Of a DNA stretch of 64,000 nucleotides, positions 1-7,934 are shown piece by piece. The stretch comes from Gordonia sp. PP30 (GTDB lineage Bacteria > Actinomycetota > Actinomycetes > Mycobacteriales > Mycobacteriaceae). The position numbers were made by a program, and so were the translations under genes. Positions within the stretch are counted from its first letter, which is position 1. Every line of letters starts with the position of its first letter. The stretch covers positions 1,240,001 through 1,304,000 of the forward strand of contig NZ_CP095864.1 of NCBI RefSeq assembly GCF_023100845.1, in the 5' to 3' direction. The notes beneath the pieces are model-generated. The model had not been told where the DNA came from. It worked only from the letters and a program-made list of their open reading frames with translations, and ran no database searches.

Positions 1-289
1 CGGCGTAGAAGCTGGGGCGGCCGTAGACCACCACGCGGGCGCCCTCGGTCAGCGGCACCTCGCTGCGCCGCAGCAGGTCCGGGTCGCAGGTGAGCGAGAT
101 CGAGATGTCCGCGGCCGGGTCGCGCAGCGTGAGGAACGCGGTGCGGGTGCCCGGCCGGGCGTTGACCTGCGTCAGCTGACCCTCGACCCAGACCTGGCCG
201 AGGCGGTGGATCCATTCGGCGAGCTTGAAGCTGAGGGTGCGGACCGGCCAGGGGTTCTCCGCCGTGTTGGGCGCGGAGTCACCGGTCAT
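1..289 (-). CDS. xseA: Exodeoxyribonuclease VII large subunit, N-terminal part (runs off the window)
   Basis: The reading frame starts at the ATG complementary to 287-289 and leaves the window at base 1, so only about 96 N-terminal residues are visible. They carry the OB-fold DNA-binding domain of XseA, with recognisable stretches such as WVEGQLTQVNARPG and FLTLRDP. The enzyme joins XseB to degrade single-stranded DNA into oligonucleotides. The neighbours upstream (lipid-droplet protein, then divergent ispH) match the Rv1108c-Rv1110 order of M. tuberculosis. The catalytic domain and the partner xseB lie outside the window. Confidence 0.9.
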   Translation of the reverse strand, partial: MTGDSAPNTAENPWPVRTLSFKLAEWIHRLGQVWVEGQLTQVNARPGTRTAFLTLRDPAADISISLTCDPDLLRRSEVPLTEGARVVVYGRPSFYA

Positions 290-293
290 TCGC

Positions 294-995
294 TCACGCC
301 GACGGGCTCGACTTCTTCTGGTGGCTGGCGATCCGGTTGTCGATCATCGTGACGAACGGGGTGCGGTTGCGGCCGGCCCGCTCGTACGCGGCCAGGGCCT
401 CGAGATCGTCGGTGGACAGACCGCGCAGCTTGGCGCGCAGCTGGGCGAGGGTGAGGCCGTCGTACTCGAGGGTCTCCGCGATCGCCGGCGCGTCGGCGGC
501 CGGTGCGGGCTTCGCGGCTGCGTCCGGCCCCGGGGCGGGCGCGGCGTCGGCCGGCGGCGAGCTGTAGAGCGCGAAGCGTCCCGCGGTGGCCGACGGCGGC
601 TCGGCATCGAGGGCCGTCGTCGCCGGTACCGGCGCGGCCTGGCGGGCCGGTTTGCGGGCGGTCTTCTTCGCGGCGGGCGGCGCGGTCGCGGCTGCCTTGG
701 CGAGTGTCGTCGGCGGGGCCGGCTCGGGCTCGGGCAGGCTGATGACGGCCTCGTCGTCGTCGAACCGGGCCCACGACGGCTGTTCCTCCGGCTGATCGCA
801 GAAGGGGGCGAAGAACTCGTCGCCCTTGATCGCCATCTCCGCGATGTTCTGCTGGATCCGCATGCCCATCTGCAGCCCGCGGCTCACCGCGGACATCGGG
901 AAGGTGATGATCCGGGTCGGCAACCGCTTGGTCTCGTCGAGGGTGGTCACCAGCACGCCGGCGGCCACGCGAGCGGGATACGGAGGACGTCTCAT
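294..995 (-). CDS. Lipid droplet-associated protein (Rv1109c-like)
   Basis: A 233-residue protein. Its first ~90 residues form a conserved block ([15 protein letters not shown], then [20 protein letters not shown]). A long Ala/Pro-rich linker follows, and then a C-terminal segment ([20 protein letters not shown]) that resembles a short helical or SAP-like motif. Homologues in Rhodococcus, Gordonia and Mycobacterium sit between xseA and ispH and are named lipid droplet-associated proteins; that role comes from the family, not from this sequence. I start it at the ATG at 993-995, because the ATG six codons upstream lies within the ispH promoter spacer. The gene ends 4 nt before the xseA start, so the two are probably co-transcribed. 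Confidence 0.75.
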   Translation of the reverse strand: MRRPPYPARVAAGVLVTTLDETKRLPTRIITFPMSAVSRGLQMGMRIQQNIAEMAIKGDEFFAPFCDQPEEQPSWARFDDDEAVISLPEPEPAPPTTLAKAAATAPPAAKKTARKPARQAAPVPATTALDAEPPSATAGRFALYSSPPADAAPAPGPDAAAKPAPAADAPAIAETLEYDGLTLAQLRAKLRGLSTDDLEALAAYERAGRNRTPFVTMIDNRIASHQKKSSPSA

Positions 996-1016
996 GCTTT
1001 CACTGTGCCACATCCG

Positions 1017-1022
1017 TACCCT
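1017..1022 (+). promoter_or_regulatory. -10 hexamer for leaderless ispH
   Basis: TACCCT fits TAnnnT. It ends 7 nt before the ispH ATG at 1030, so transcription would begin at or next to the start codon. No Shine-Dalgarno sequence is present, which agrees with a leaderless mRNA. Confidence 0.5.
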
Positions 1023-1029
1023 GGGAGTT

Positions 1030-2010
1030 ATGGCCGATACCGATCATTTCCCGTCGCAAGACTCGCCCAAGCGCGTCCTGCTCGCCTCGCCGCGCGGCTA
1101 CTGCGCCGGAGTCGACCGGGCGGTGGAAACCGTCGAGCGCGCACTCGACAAGCACGGCGCCCCGGTGTATGTCCGCAAGGAGATCGTGCACAACCGGCAT
1201 GTGGTCGACACGCTCGCCGAACGCGGTGCCATCTTCGTCAGCGAGACCGACGAGGTGCCGGAAGGCGCCATCGTCGTCTTCTCGGCGCACGGGGTGTCGC
1301 CGGAGGTGCACGCCACCGCCGAGCGCCGGAACCTCAAGACGATCGACGCCACCTGCCCGCTGGTCACCAAGGTGCACCAGGAGGCCAAGCGCTTCGCCCG
1401 CGACGACTACGACATCCTGCTGATCGGCCACGAGGGCCATGAAGAGGTGGAGGGCACCGCCGGGGAGGCACCGCAGCACATCCAGTTGGTCGACGGCCCC
1501 GATCATGTCGACGACGTGCAGGTGCGCGACGAGGCCAAACTGGTGTGGCTCTCCCAGACCACGCTGTCGGTGGACGAGACGATGGAGACCGTCAAGCGGC
1601 TGCGTGAGCGCTTCCCGCTGCTCAACGACCCGCCGTCGGACGACATCTGCTACGCCACCCAGAACCGGCAGGGTGCGGTGAAGGCGATGGCCCCGGACTG
1701 CGATCTGGTGATCGTCGTCGGATCCAAGAACTCGTCGAACTCGGTGCGCCTGGTGGAGGTGGCGCTGCAGAACGGTGCGCAGGCGTCGTACCTGGTCGAT
1801 TACGCGCGCGAGATGGACCTGGCCTGGCTGGACGGGGTGTCGACCGTGGGGGTGACGTCCGGCGCGTCGGTGCCCGAGGTGCTGGTGCGCGGCGTGCTCG
1901 ACCTGCTGGCCGAACACGGCTTCACCCAGGTCGACACCGTCACGACGGCGGAGGAGACGCTGACCTTCGCGCTTCCGCGCGAGCTGCGCCCGGCCCGGAA
2001 CTCGTCCTAG
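1030..2010 (+). CDS. ispH: 4-hydroxy-3-methylbut-2-enyl diphosphate reductase
   Basis: A 326-residue [4Fe-4S] enzyme that performs the last step of the MEP isoprenoid pathway, reducing HMBPP to IPP and DMAPP. The three cluster cysteines are at about residues 25 ([14 protein letters not shown]), 109 ([11 protein letters not shown]) and 207 ([11 protein letters not shown]). The SKNSSNS substrate-binding motif follows. Length is normal for the family. The ATG at 1030 is chosen because MADTDHF fits the family N-terminus and a TAnnnT box lies just upstream. The gene is divergent from the lipid-droplet gene and convergent with the cysteine desulfurase, with a strong hairpin between the two stops. 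Confidence 0.97.
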   Translation: MADTDHFPSQDSPKRVLLASPRGYCAGVDRAVETVERALDKHGAPVYVRKEIVHNRHVVDTLAERGAIFVSETDEVPEGAIVVFSAHGVSPEVHATAERRNLKTIDATCPLVTKVHQEAKRFARDDYDILLIGHEGHEEVEGTAGEAPQHIQLVDGPDHVDDVQVRDEAKLVWLSQTTLSVDETMETVKRLRERFPLLNDPPSDDICYATQNRQGAVKAMAPDCDLVIVVGSKNSSNSVRLVEVALQNGAQASYLVDYAREMDLAWLDGVSTVGVTSGASVPEVLVRGVLDLLAEHGFTQVDTVTTAEETLTFALPRELRPARNSS

Positions 2011-2017
2011 AACGTCC

Positions 2018-2062
2018 GGCCTGCTGTTCCGTGGTTGCTCAGCGACCACCGGACAGCAGGCC
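2018..2062. terminator. Bidirectional terminator hairpin between ispH and the cysteine desulfurase
   Basis: A perfect 10-bp stem (GGCCTGCTGT at 2018-2027 with ACAGCAGGCC at 2053-2062) is extended inward by a second short stem with one bulge. It lies between two convergent stop codons. It has no T-tract, which is common in high-GC actinobacteria. Confidence 0.7.
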
Positions 2063-2080
2063 GCGTCGTGATCGAGGCCG

Positions 2081-3220
2081 TCACGAGCGGCGGCGGGCGC
2101 GGTCGACGGCGCCGGCCAGCGTTTCCGCGACGGTCTCCACGTCCGCCGGGGTGGTCGAGCGCCCGAGGGACAGGCGCAGCGCCCCGAGTGCCAGCTCCGG
2201 CTCGAGACCCGTCGCGAGTAGCGCGGCCGACGGCGTGTGCGTGCCCGCGTGACAGGCGCTGCCGGTGGACGCGGCGATCGCGGTGGCGTCGTCCAGGACC
2301 GTCGCGCCCACCACACCGGGGACGGCGACCATCAGCGTGTTCGGCAGCGAGTCGCGGCGCGGCGTGACCCGGACCAGTCCGGGGATGGCGGCGGCGAGAC
2401 GTTCGGCCAGGGTGTCGCGCAGCTCTGCCTGCCTCAGTGACTCGCGGTCGAGCATCCCGGCGGCCAGTTCGGCGGCGGCGCCGAGGGCCACGATCCCGGC
2501 GACGTTCTCGGTGCCCGGCCGGAGGCCGTTCTCCTGCCCGGCGCCGAGCAGGACCGGTGCCACCGGGGTGCCGCGGCGGACGTAGAGGGCGCCGACGCCC
2601 TTCGGCGCGTACATCTTGTGGCCCGCGATGCTCAGCAGGTCGACGCCGAGATCGTCGACGTTCACCGGGATCTTGCCCGCGGCCTGCGCGGCGTCGGCGT
2701 GCGTCACGCCGCCGCGCTCGCGCACCAGCTCGGCGAACGAGCGCATCGGCTGGATGGTCCCGGTCTCGTTGTGCGCCAGGATCAGGGTGCCGAGGCCGGC
2801 CGGGTGCGGTAGCGCGTCGTCGAGCCGCACGCGGCAGTCCCCGTCGACGCCGAGCTCGGTGACCCGCCAGCCGTGCCGGTCCCGCAGGTGCCGCAGCGGT
2901 GCCGCGGTGGCCGGATGTTCGACCGCCGAGGTGATCGCGAGTCGTCGGCCGCGGTGCTCGGCGGCTCCCCGGATCGCGAGATTGTTCGACTCCGTGCCGC
3001 CGGAGGTGAACACGATCTCGTCGGCGTGCGCGCCCAGCAGGGCGGCGACCTGCCCGCGGGCCCGGTCGACGCCGCGCCGGGCCGCGGCGCCCTGCGGTGA
3101 CGTGCTCGACGGATTGCCGAAGACGCCGGTCAGGTACGGCCACATCGCCTCGGCGACCTCGGCCGCGACCGGCGTGGTCGCATTGTGATCGAGGTAGATC
3201 GGGTCGTCCGTGATGGGCAT
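2081..3220 (-). CDS. Cysteine desulfurase (NifS/IscS family)
   Basis: A 379-residue PLP enzyme that takes sulfur from cysteine for Fe-S clusters or thiolated tRNA. It shows the N-terminal IYLDHNATTP motif, the PLP lysine at about residue 202 in SIAGHKMYAP and the catalytic cysteine at about residue 323 in STGSACHAG. The start is the ATG at 3218-3220, because MPITDDPIYLDHNA is the normal N-terminus; an ATG 13 codons upstream would add an unconserved extension. It stands alone, with no iscU, mnmA or suf genes beside it, so its sulfur acceptor cannot be read from context. Convergent with ispH and divergent from the MFS gene. Confidence 0.93.
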   Translation of the reverse strand: MPITDDPIYLDHNATTPVAAEVAEAMWPYLTGVFGNPSSTSPQGAAARRGVDRARGQVAALLGAHADEIVFTSGGTESNNLAIRGAAEHRGRRLAITSAVEHPATAAPLRHLRDRHGWRVTELGVDGDCRVRLDDALPHPAGLGTLILAHNETGTIQPMRSFAELVRERGGVTHADAAQAAGKIPVNVDDLGVDLLSIAGHKMYAPKGVGALYVRRGTPVAPVLLGAGQENGLRPGTENVAGIVALGAAAELAAGMLDRESLRQAELRDTLAERLAAAIPGLVRVTPRRDSLPNTLMVAVPGVVGATVLDDATAIAASTGSACHAGTHTPSAALLATGLEPELALGALRLSLGRSTTPADVETVAETLAGAVDRARRRS

Positions 3221-3303
3221 GGCCGATCCTTTCGTGCGAACGGGGTGCCGGTGCTCCACGGTCGATGGTGCTCCGTGGTCGATGGTGGCAGGGGCCGCAG
3301 TCG

Positions 3304-3309
3304 TAGACT
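3304..3309 (+). promoter_or_regulatory. -10 hexamer for a leaderless MFS gene
   Basis: TAGACT is followed 7 nt later by the GTG start at 3317. There is no Shine-Dalgarno sequence between them. An 11-base direct repeat (GGTCGATGGTG, twice between 3260 and 3291) lies upstream and could be a regulator site. Confidence 0.45.
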
Positions 3310-3316
3310 ACGTGCG

Positions 3317-4516
3317 GTGACTCTCGACTTCCGCCGACCGGGAACTTCGCCGCGGCGCTGGGCGATCGCGGCGACCGCGTTCGCGTTCTTCGCGACCATG
3401 GTCGGCACGACGTTGCCCACCGCGCTGTACTCCATCTATTCGGCACGGCTCTCGTTCTCCTCGCTGACGGTCACCGTGCTGTTCGCGGTCTATGCGCTCG
3501 GCGTGGTGTTCGCGCTGCTGGTCTTCGGGCGGCTGTCCGACCAGATCGGACGACGGCCCGTGCTGCTCATCGCCCTCGGCTGCGCGGCCGTCAGCGCCGT
3601 TCTCTTCATGCTGCCGCCGTCCCTGGGGTTGCTGATCGTGGCGCGGGTGATCTCTGGCTTCAGCGCGGGCTTCATGAGCGGCGCAGGCACGGCCGCGGTG
3701 ATCGACCTGTTTCCGGCGGCCCGGCGGTCGGTCGGCGGCATGCTGGCGATCGCGGTGAACTCCGGCGGTCTGGGCGTCGGCAACCTGCTCGGCGGCCTGG
3801 TCGCGTCGTTCAGCGCGTCGCCGCTGCGAGTGCCGTTCGCGATCCATCTGGGGCTGGTCGTGCTGGCCGCCGCTGGCCTGTGGCTGCTCACCCCGCGGCC
3901 CGGCCGGCAGCCCGGTGTGCGCTGGCGGATTCAGCGTCTGCGCGTGCCCGCCGAGATCCGCGGTGCGTTCGTTCGCGGGGTCCTCGCCGCCGGGGTCGCG
4001 TTCTCCGTCTCCGGGGTGCTGACGGCGGTGACCGCGCTGTTCCTTGCGGAGGATCTCGGGGTGCGCAACCATTGGCTCGCCGGACTGATCGTGTTCCTCA
4101 TCTTCTCCACGATGGCGCTGGGGCAGCTGGCGGCGGGACGGGTCGCGCCGAACCGCGCCATCGTGGGCGGGTGCGCCGGTCTGGTGCTGGCGGGTGTCCT
4201 GCTGGCGGTCGCCCTCGGCGTGGTGGTTCTCGCGCCGTTGGTGATCGCGGCGGTGGTGCTCGGCGTGTCCGGTGGCTTCTGCCTCAACGGTGCGCTGGCC
4301 ACCACGGTGGAACAGGTGCCGCAGGAGCACCGCGGCGAGGTCTCGTCGGCGTTCTTCGCATCGCTGTATGTGCTGCTGGCCTGTCCGGCGATCGGCGTGG
4401 GGCTTCTCGGGACGGCGATCGGCCTGCGCGAGTCGGGTCTGGTCTTCGCGATCGTGGTCGCGGTGCTGGCCGTGCTGGTCGGTGCGGCGCAGCTTCGCGC
4501 CGGGCGCCGCCGCTGA
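3317..4516 (+). CDS. MFS transporter
   Basis: A 399-residue protein with about 12 hydrophobic segments. The signature loop GRLSDQIGRRPVLL lies after transmembrane segment 2, which places it in the major facilitator superfamily, drug/H+ antiporter-like. Segment 1 begins at once after a short basic N-terminus (FRRPGTSPRRWAIAATAFAF). The substrate cannot be told from sequence. The GTG at 3317 is preferred because a TAnnnT box precedes it by 7 nt, and longer upstream starts would cross the divergent cysteine-desulfurase promoter. It appears monocistronic. Confidence 0.85.
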   Translation: MTLDFRRPGTSPRRWAIAATAFAFFATMVGTTLPTALYSIYSARLSFSSLTVTVLFAVYALGVVFALLVFGRLSDQIGRRPVLLIALGCAAVSAVLFMLPPSLGLLIVARVISGFSAGFMSGAGTAAVIDLFPAARRSVGGMLAIAVNSGGLGVGNLLGGLVASFSASPLRVPFAIHLGLVVLAAAGLWLLTPRPGRQPGVRWRIQRLRVPAEIRGAFVRGVLAAGVAFSVSGVLTAVTALFLAEDLGVRNHWLAGLIVFLIFSTMALGQLAAGRVAPNRAIVGGCAGLVLAGVLLAVALGVVVLAPLVIAAVVLGVSGGFCLNGALATTVEQVPQEHRGEVSSAFFASLYVLLACPAIGVGLLGTAIGLRESGLVFAIVVAVLAVLVGAAQLRAGRRR

Positions 4517-4800
4517 CCTCTCGGACGACGCTGGACCGCGCGCGGGCTCGTTCTCCCGGGGTATCGGCCGAGTTGTCCCAACTGTGGCGTAGGCACCTCT
4601 GTCACGTTTGGCGACCTGGGCGAACGGATCTCGATCGTGTGCTCTGGACATGAACGTGTCACGGATAGGGCAATCGGGGACGTCACCGGCGCCGCCCCGG
4701 CGAGTGGGCAGCGGGAAAGACCGCGAGTTCCGGTAGGCCACTGAACTGGGACAGACTGAAGGTCAAGTAACTCATCTAGTAGCAAGGTGCGGCAGACGAC
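4517..4800. other. Intergenic region without a recognisable gene
   Basis: 284 bases between the MFS gene and the small membrane protein. I see no conserved reading frame or RNA family. It is slightly less GC-rich near 4745-4790 (GTAACTCATCTAGTAG), where a promoter for the downstream gene could lie. In M. tuberculosis eccB4 would be expected close to here; no trace of it is visible. Confidence 0.5.
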
Positions 4801-5004
4801 GTGGAGGAACGAGCAGGGAATACGTCGCGGCTGTTGTTTCCGTGGTTCTTGATCCTGGTCGCGCTGGCGTGTGCGGCGACGATCGCCGGGCCGGGGAAGG
4901 TGCTGGGGATCGTGATCGCGCTCTCCGCCGGTGCGGTGGTCGCGGCGATTCAGGCGGCGCGCGAGCGGGGTGCGCGGACCGGGGACGGTGACGAGCGCGG
5001 GTGA
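4801..5004 (+). CDS. Small two-helix membrane protein of unknown function
   Basis: A 67-residue frame starting at GTG with two hydrophobic stretches (residues ~12-28 LFPWFLILVALACAATIAG and ~32-49 VLGIVIALSAGAVVAAIQ) and a charged C-terminal tail. Third codon positions are strongly G/C, as expected for a real gene here. I do not recognise the family. It lies head-on to mycP and occupies the place of eccB4 in related genomes, but it is far too short to be EccB and lacks its N-terminal signature. It could be an ESX accessory or unrelated. The start is uncertain because no good ribosome site is seen. Confidence 0.5.
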   Translation: MEERAGNTSRLLFPWFLILVALACAATIAGPGKVLGIVIALSAGAVVAAIQAARERGARTGDGDERG

Positions 5005-5049
5005 TCGTTGCCGGGGCGGGATGGTCCGGCGGTTCGGTCTCGCAGGCGG

Positions 5050-6393
5050 TCAGTCGCGTGGACGGGCCGCGCGTGTCAGGGCGAACACCGCCGCGAGCAG
5101 TGCCGTGCCGAGGGCGAGAGTGGTGGTGACGGCGGTCGAGGCGGTGTGGTCGGGCCGCTTCGGTTCCGGCGCGGCGACGTCCTTACCGGTGCGCGGGTCG
5201 GGGAGTGAGTCGCCGGCGGGCAACTGTGCGGTGAGGGCGGCGACCGGATCGACGAGGCCGGCGCCGATCGCCTGATCACCGGCCGAGCCGCCGCGCGCGG
5301 TGCGTACGATCCGGTCGATCACCTCGTCGGCGGACAGCCGGGGGAACGCCGCCCGGACCAGGGCCGCCACACCGGAGACGTAGGCGGCCGCGTAGCTGGT
5401 CCCGGCCAGTGGGCGCGGGCCGTCCGCGCCGTCGAGGGCGTCGATCGGGCGGCCGGCGGCGAGCCCGACGATCCGGGTGCCCGGTGCGGCGACGCTGACC
5501 CACGGCCCGCGCAGGCTGAAGTCGGCAGGCAGGCCGGTGGCCGTGTCCACCGCCCCGACGGTGAGGATCGCCGGACCGAACCGGGCCGGGGTGGCGACGG
5601 TCGTCACCCCGGCGTAGGCCAGGCTCTCCGAGGCCGCCGCGAGTGGATTCTGCTCCCGGCACGACCCGGTGTCGGCGACGTTCCCCGCGGCGGCCACGAC
5701 GACGGCGTCGCGCCGGTGGGCGAGATCGAGCGCGCTGGCGATCGCGTCGTCGTCGATACCGGAACCACTGGGAGCGCAAGCGGTCTCGGAGATGTTGATG
5801 ACGCCGGCACCGGCCTCGACGGCCCGGATGATGGCCTTCGCGAGCGTCGAGAGCGGCCCGTAACCGGCGCCGACCGCCGGCGCGTCGGACGATTCCCGGG
5901 ACACCGCGTCGTAGGCGCCGCTGGACTGCCGGATCGAGACGACGGTGGCCTCCGGGGCGACGCCCGCGAAGCCGTCGGCGGCCGACGACCGGCCCGCGAT
6001 GATCCCGGCGACCACCGTGCCGTGCAGGTCGCAGTCGGTCAGGCCGTCACCGGCCGAGACGTAGTCGCCGCCGCCGCTGAGCCGGGGGAGCCGCCCGTGC
6101 GGGGTGACACCGGTGTCGATGACCGCCACCGTGACGCCGGCGCCTCGGCTGAACCGCCAGGCGCCGGGCAGATCGAGCAGCACGTGCCCGGGCGGAAGCG
6201 CGGTGAGATCGGTGGTGGCCGGTGCGCCGCGAGCACACCGGGTACGTTGCCGGGTCGGCTGCGGCGGACCGACCGGTTGCGCGTCGACCGCGACGAGAGC
6301 GGCGACCTGCGCGGGTGGCAGTGCGGCGGCGGGCCCGGTCGTGACGGCGGCGGCGAGGATTCCCGCGGCGCTCACCGCGGCGGCGGCTCGCAT
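5050..6393 (-). CDS. mycP: Type VII secretion mycosin, S8 subtilisin-like protease (MycP4-like)
   Basis: A 447-residue secreted, membrane-anchored serine protease. It has a signal peptide (residues 1-25, ending GPAAALPPA). The catalytic triad is Asp93 in AVIDTGV, His124 in LHGTVVAGI and Ser333 in GTSYAAAYVSG, with Asn238 in AAAGN for the oxyanion hole. A C-terminal transmembrane helix is followed by a short basic tail (TRAARPRD). Mycosins sit on top of ESX secretion machines in the cell envelope. Its start abuts the eccD stop with no spacer, so the two are co-translated. Orientation and neighbours match Rv3449 of the ESX-4 locus. Confidence 0.93.
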   Translation of the reverse strand: MRAAAAVSAAGILAAAVTTGPAAALPPAQVAALVAVDAQPVGPPQPTRQRTRCARGAPATTDLTALPPGHVLLDLPGAWRFSRGAGVTVAVIDTGVTPHGRLPRLSGGGDYVSAGDGLTDCDLHGTVVAGIIAGRSSAADGFAGVAPEATVVSIRQSSGAYDAVSRESSDAPAVGAGYGPLSTLAKAIIRAVEAGAGVINISETACAPSGSGIDDDAIASALDLAHRRDAVVVAAAGNVADTGSCREQNPLAAASESLAYAGVTTVATPARFGPAILTVGAVDTATGLPADFSLRGPWVSVAAPGTRIVGLAAGRPIDALDGADGPRPLAGTSYAAAYVSGVAALVRAAFPRLSADEVIDRIVRTARGGSAGDQAIGAGLVDPVAALTAQLPAGDSLPDPRTGKDVAAPEPKRPDHTASTAVTTTLALGTALLAAVFALTRAARPRD

Positions 6394-7848
6394 CTAGAAC
6401 TCGCGGATCGCGCGGTAGGCGTCGAGCAGCCAGCAGAGCAGCGGCAGAATCGCGGCGATCACCGCGTACTCGGCGAGCTCCAGGGTGCGGCGTTGCAGCG
6501 GCGAGTAGTCGTGCGCGTCGGCGGTGACCCCGATGACGAATGCGGCCAGACCCAGGGCCAGACCGCCGACGAACACGATCGCCGGTGATCCGGTACCCAG
6601 GAGCATCGCGAGCAGCCCGGCGCTGCCGCCGCCGAGCAGTATCGCGCTCTGCGCCCGATCGGCGTGCACGCGCCCGCGGGCCAGCAGTGCGACGGAGACC
6701 GCGGCGCAGAAGAGCAGTGCGGCGATCGCCCCACCGCAGGTCGCCGCGACGCCGGCGACGGCCGCGACGGTGACGACCACGGCCCCCGCCACGATCCCGG
6801 TGAGATAGGCCGAGGCGACGGCCGCGCGACGCTGGAGGCTTCGCATGTCGACGAGGGCGAGATCGGCGATGGCGGTGAGCGGGTCGTGCTCGGCGGGCGT
6901 GCCGAGGGCGCCGACGCCGTCGAGCACCACGTCGGTGTCGAGTGCGTCCGGCGGTGGCGGGGGGACCGACGGCACCGGTGGCAGCGGCAAGCGGCCCGCC
7001 GCGATGGCGACCCGTGCCGACAGCAGGACGGTCAGGACGCCGAGGGCCGCGGTGACGGCCGCCGCCGCGGGCGGTCCGCCCGGCAGGACCATGGCGAGCA
7101 GTCCACCGAGGACGATGAGGGTCGCGCCGGTGCCGAGGCCCGCGTGCAGACGCGGCGCGACCCCGGTGCAGCGGTGCACGATGACCGCGACGACCAGTGC
7201 GCACCCCGCCGCGGTCGCCGCCGTTGCTCCCGGTGAGTCACCGTGCGGCACAAAGGATCCGGCGAGGCCACCGGTGAGGAATGCGCAGCACGACGCGGTG
7301 GCGAGGCTGCGCGGATCGACCGCGAGCCGGTGACCGAGCAGCACCCCGGCGAGCAAGGCCGCACACGCGACGCCACTCGCGATCGGCACCAGCGGCCCCG
7401 CGGCGACCACCGTGCGGCCGGCGATCACCGCGGCGAGGGTGGCCGCGACGGCGATCCCGTAGCCGAGCAGGCGGGCCGCCTCCGACGACCATCCCGGGCG
7501 CTGCCGGCCCGCCAGGTGCGCCAGGCCGTCGACGACGTCGTCGATCAGCGCCCCGGGTGCGTCAGGCAGATCGGGATGGACCATCAGCAGCTCGCCGTCG
7601 ACCACGCCGGCGCCGGACAGCGATTGCTCGGCGGGCAGTGGCGGTGCGCCGATCCGGGCGAGCGTCCAGCGGGGCAGTTCGCCGGCGCGCTCGGGGTCGT
7701 GGGCGGGCTCGGGCAGCCGGAGCAGGCCGAGGACGTCGCCGATCAGTGCGGTGATCGGAAGATCGCCGGGCAGCGCCAGATCGAGTTGGGTGTCGCCGCC
7801 GAGAATCGAGATGCGGACCAGATCCGGTTCCGCGGTGCCTATCGCCAT
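6394..7848 (-). CDS. eccD: Type VII secretion integral membrane protein EccD (ESX-4)
   Basis: A 484-residue protein with an N-terminal ubiquitin-like domain (about residues 8-90; VRISILGGDTQLDLALP) followed by roughly 11 transmembrane helices, the EccD layout. EccD dimers form the bulk of the ESX inner-membrane pore. I start at the ATG at 7846-7848 (MAIGTAEPDL), which gives a normal N-terminus; an upstream in-frame start would add 11 unconserved residues. It is divergent from eccC across an 86-bp gap that should hold promoters for both halves of the locus, and it is followed directly by mycP. Confidence 0.93.
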   Translation of the reverse strand: MAIGTAEPDLVRISILGGDTQLDLALPGDLPITALIGDVLGLLRLPEPAHDPERAGELPRWTLARIGAPPLPAEQSLSGAGVVDGELLMVHPDLPDAPGALIDDVVDGLAHLAGRQRPGWSSEAARLLGYGIAVAATLAAVIAGRTVVAAGPLVPIASGVACAALLAGVLLGHRLAVDPRSLATASCCAFLTGGLAGSFVPHGDSPGATAATAAGCALVVAVIVHRCTGVAPRLHAGLGTGATLIVLGGLLAMVLPGGPPAAAAVTAALGVLTVLLSARVAIAAGRLPLPPVPSVPPPPPDALDTDVVLDGVGALGTPAEHDPLTAIADLALVDMRSLQRRAAVASAYLTGIVAGAVVVTVAAVAGVAATCGGAIAALLFCAAVSVALLARGRVHADRAQSAILLGGGSAGLLAMLLGTGSPAIVFVGGLALGLAAFVIGVTADAHDYSPLQRRTLELAEYAVIAAILPLLCWLLDAYRAIREF

Positions 7849-7934
7849 TTCGCAAACCCTCCCCCGAGGTTCTTGATACAACCGACATCATCGCCGGGCG
7901 AACGGCGGTACGGGGGAATTCGGGGGAATTCGCG

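Noticed and set aside
1000..2316. 438-codon minus-strand frame across ispH
   Set aside because: Antisense to ispH, and it runs through the terminator hairpin at 2018-2062.
4801..5004. The 67-residue membrane protein as a truncated EccB
   Set aside because: It has two helices and lacks the EccB N-terminal segment and large extracytoplasmic repeats; no EccB-like sequence surrounds it.
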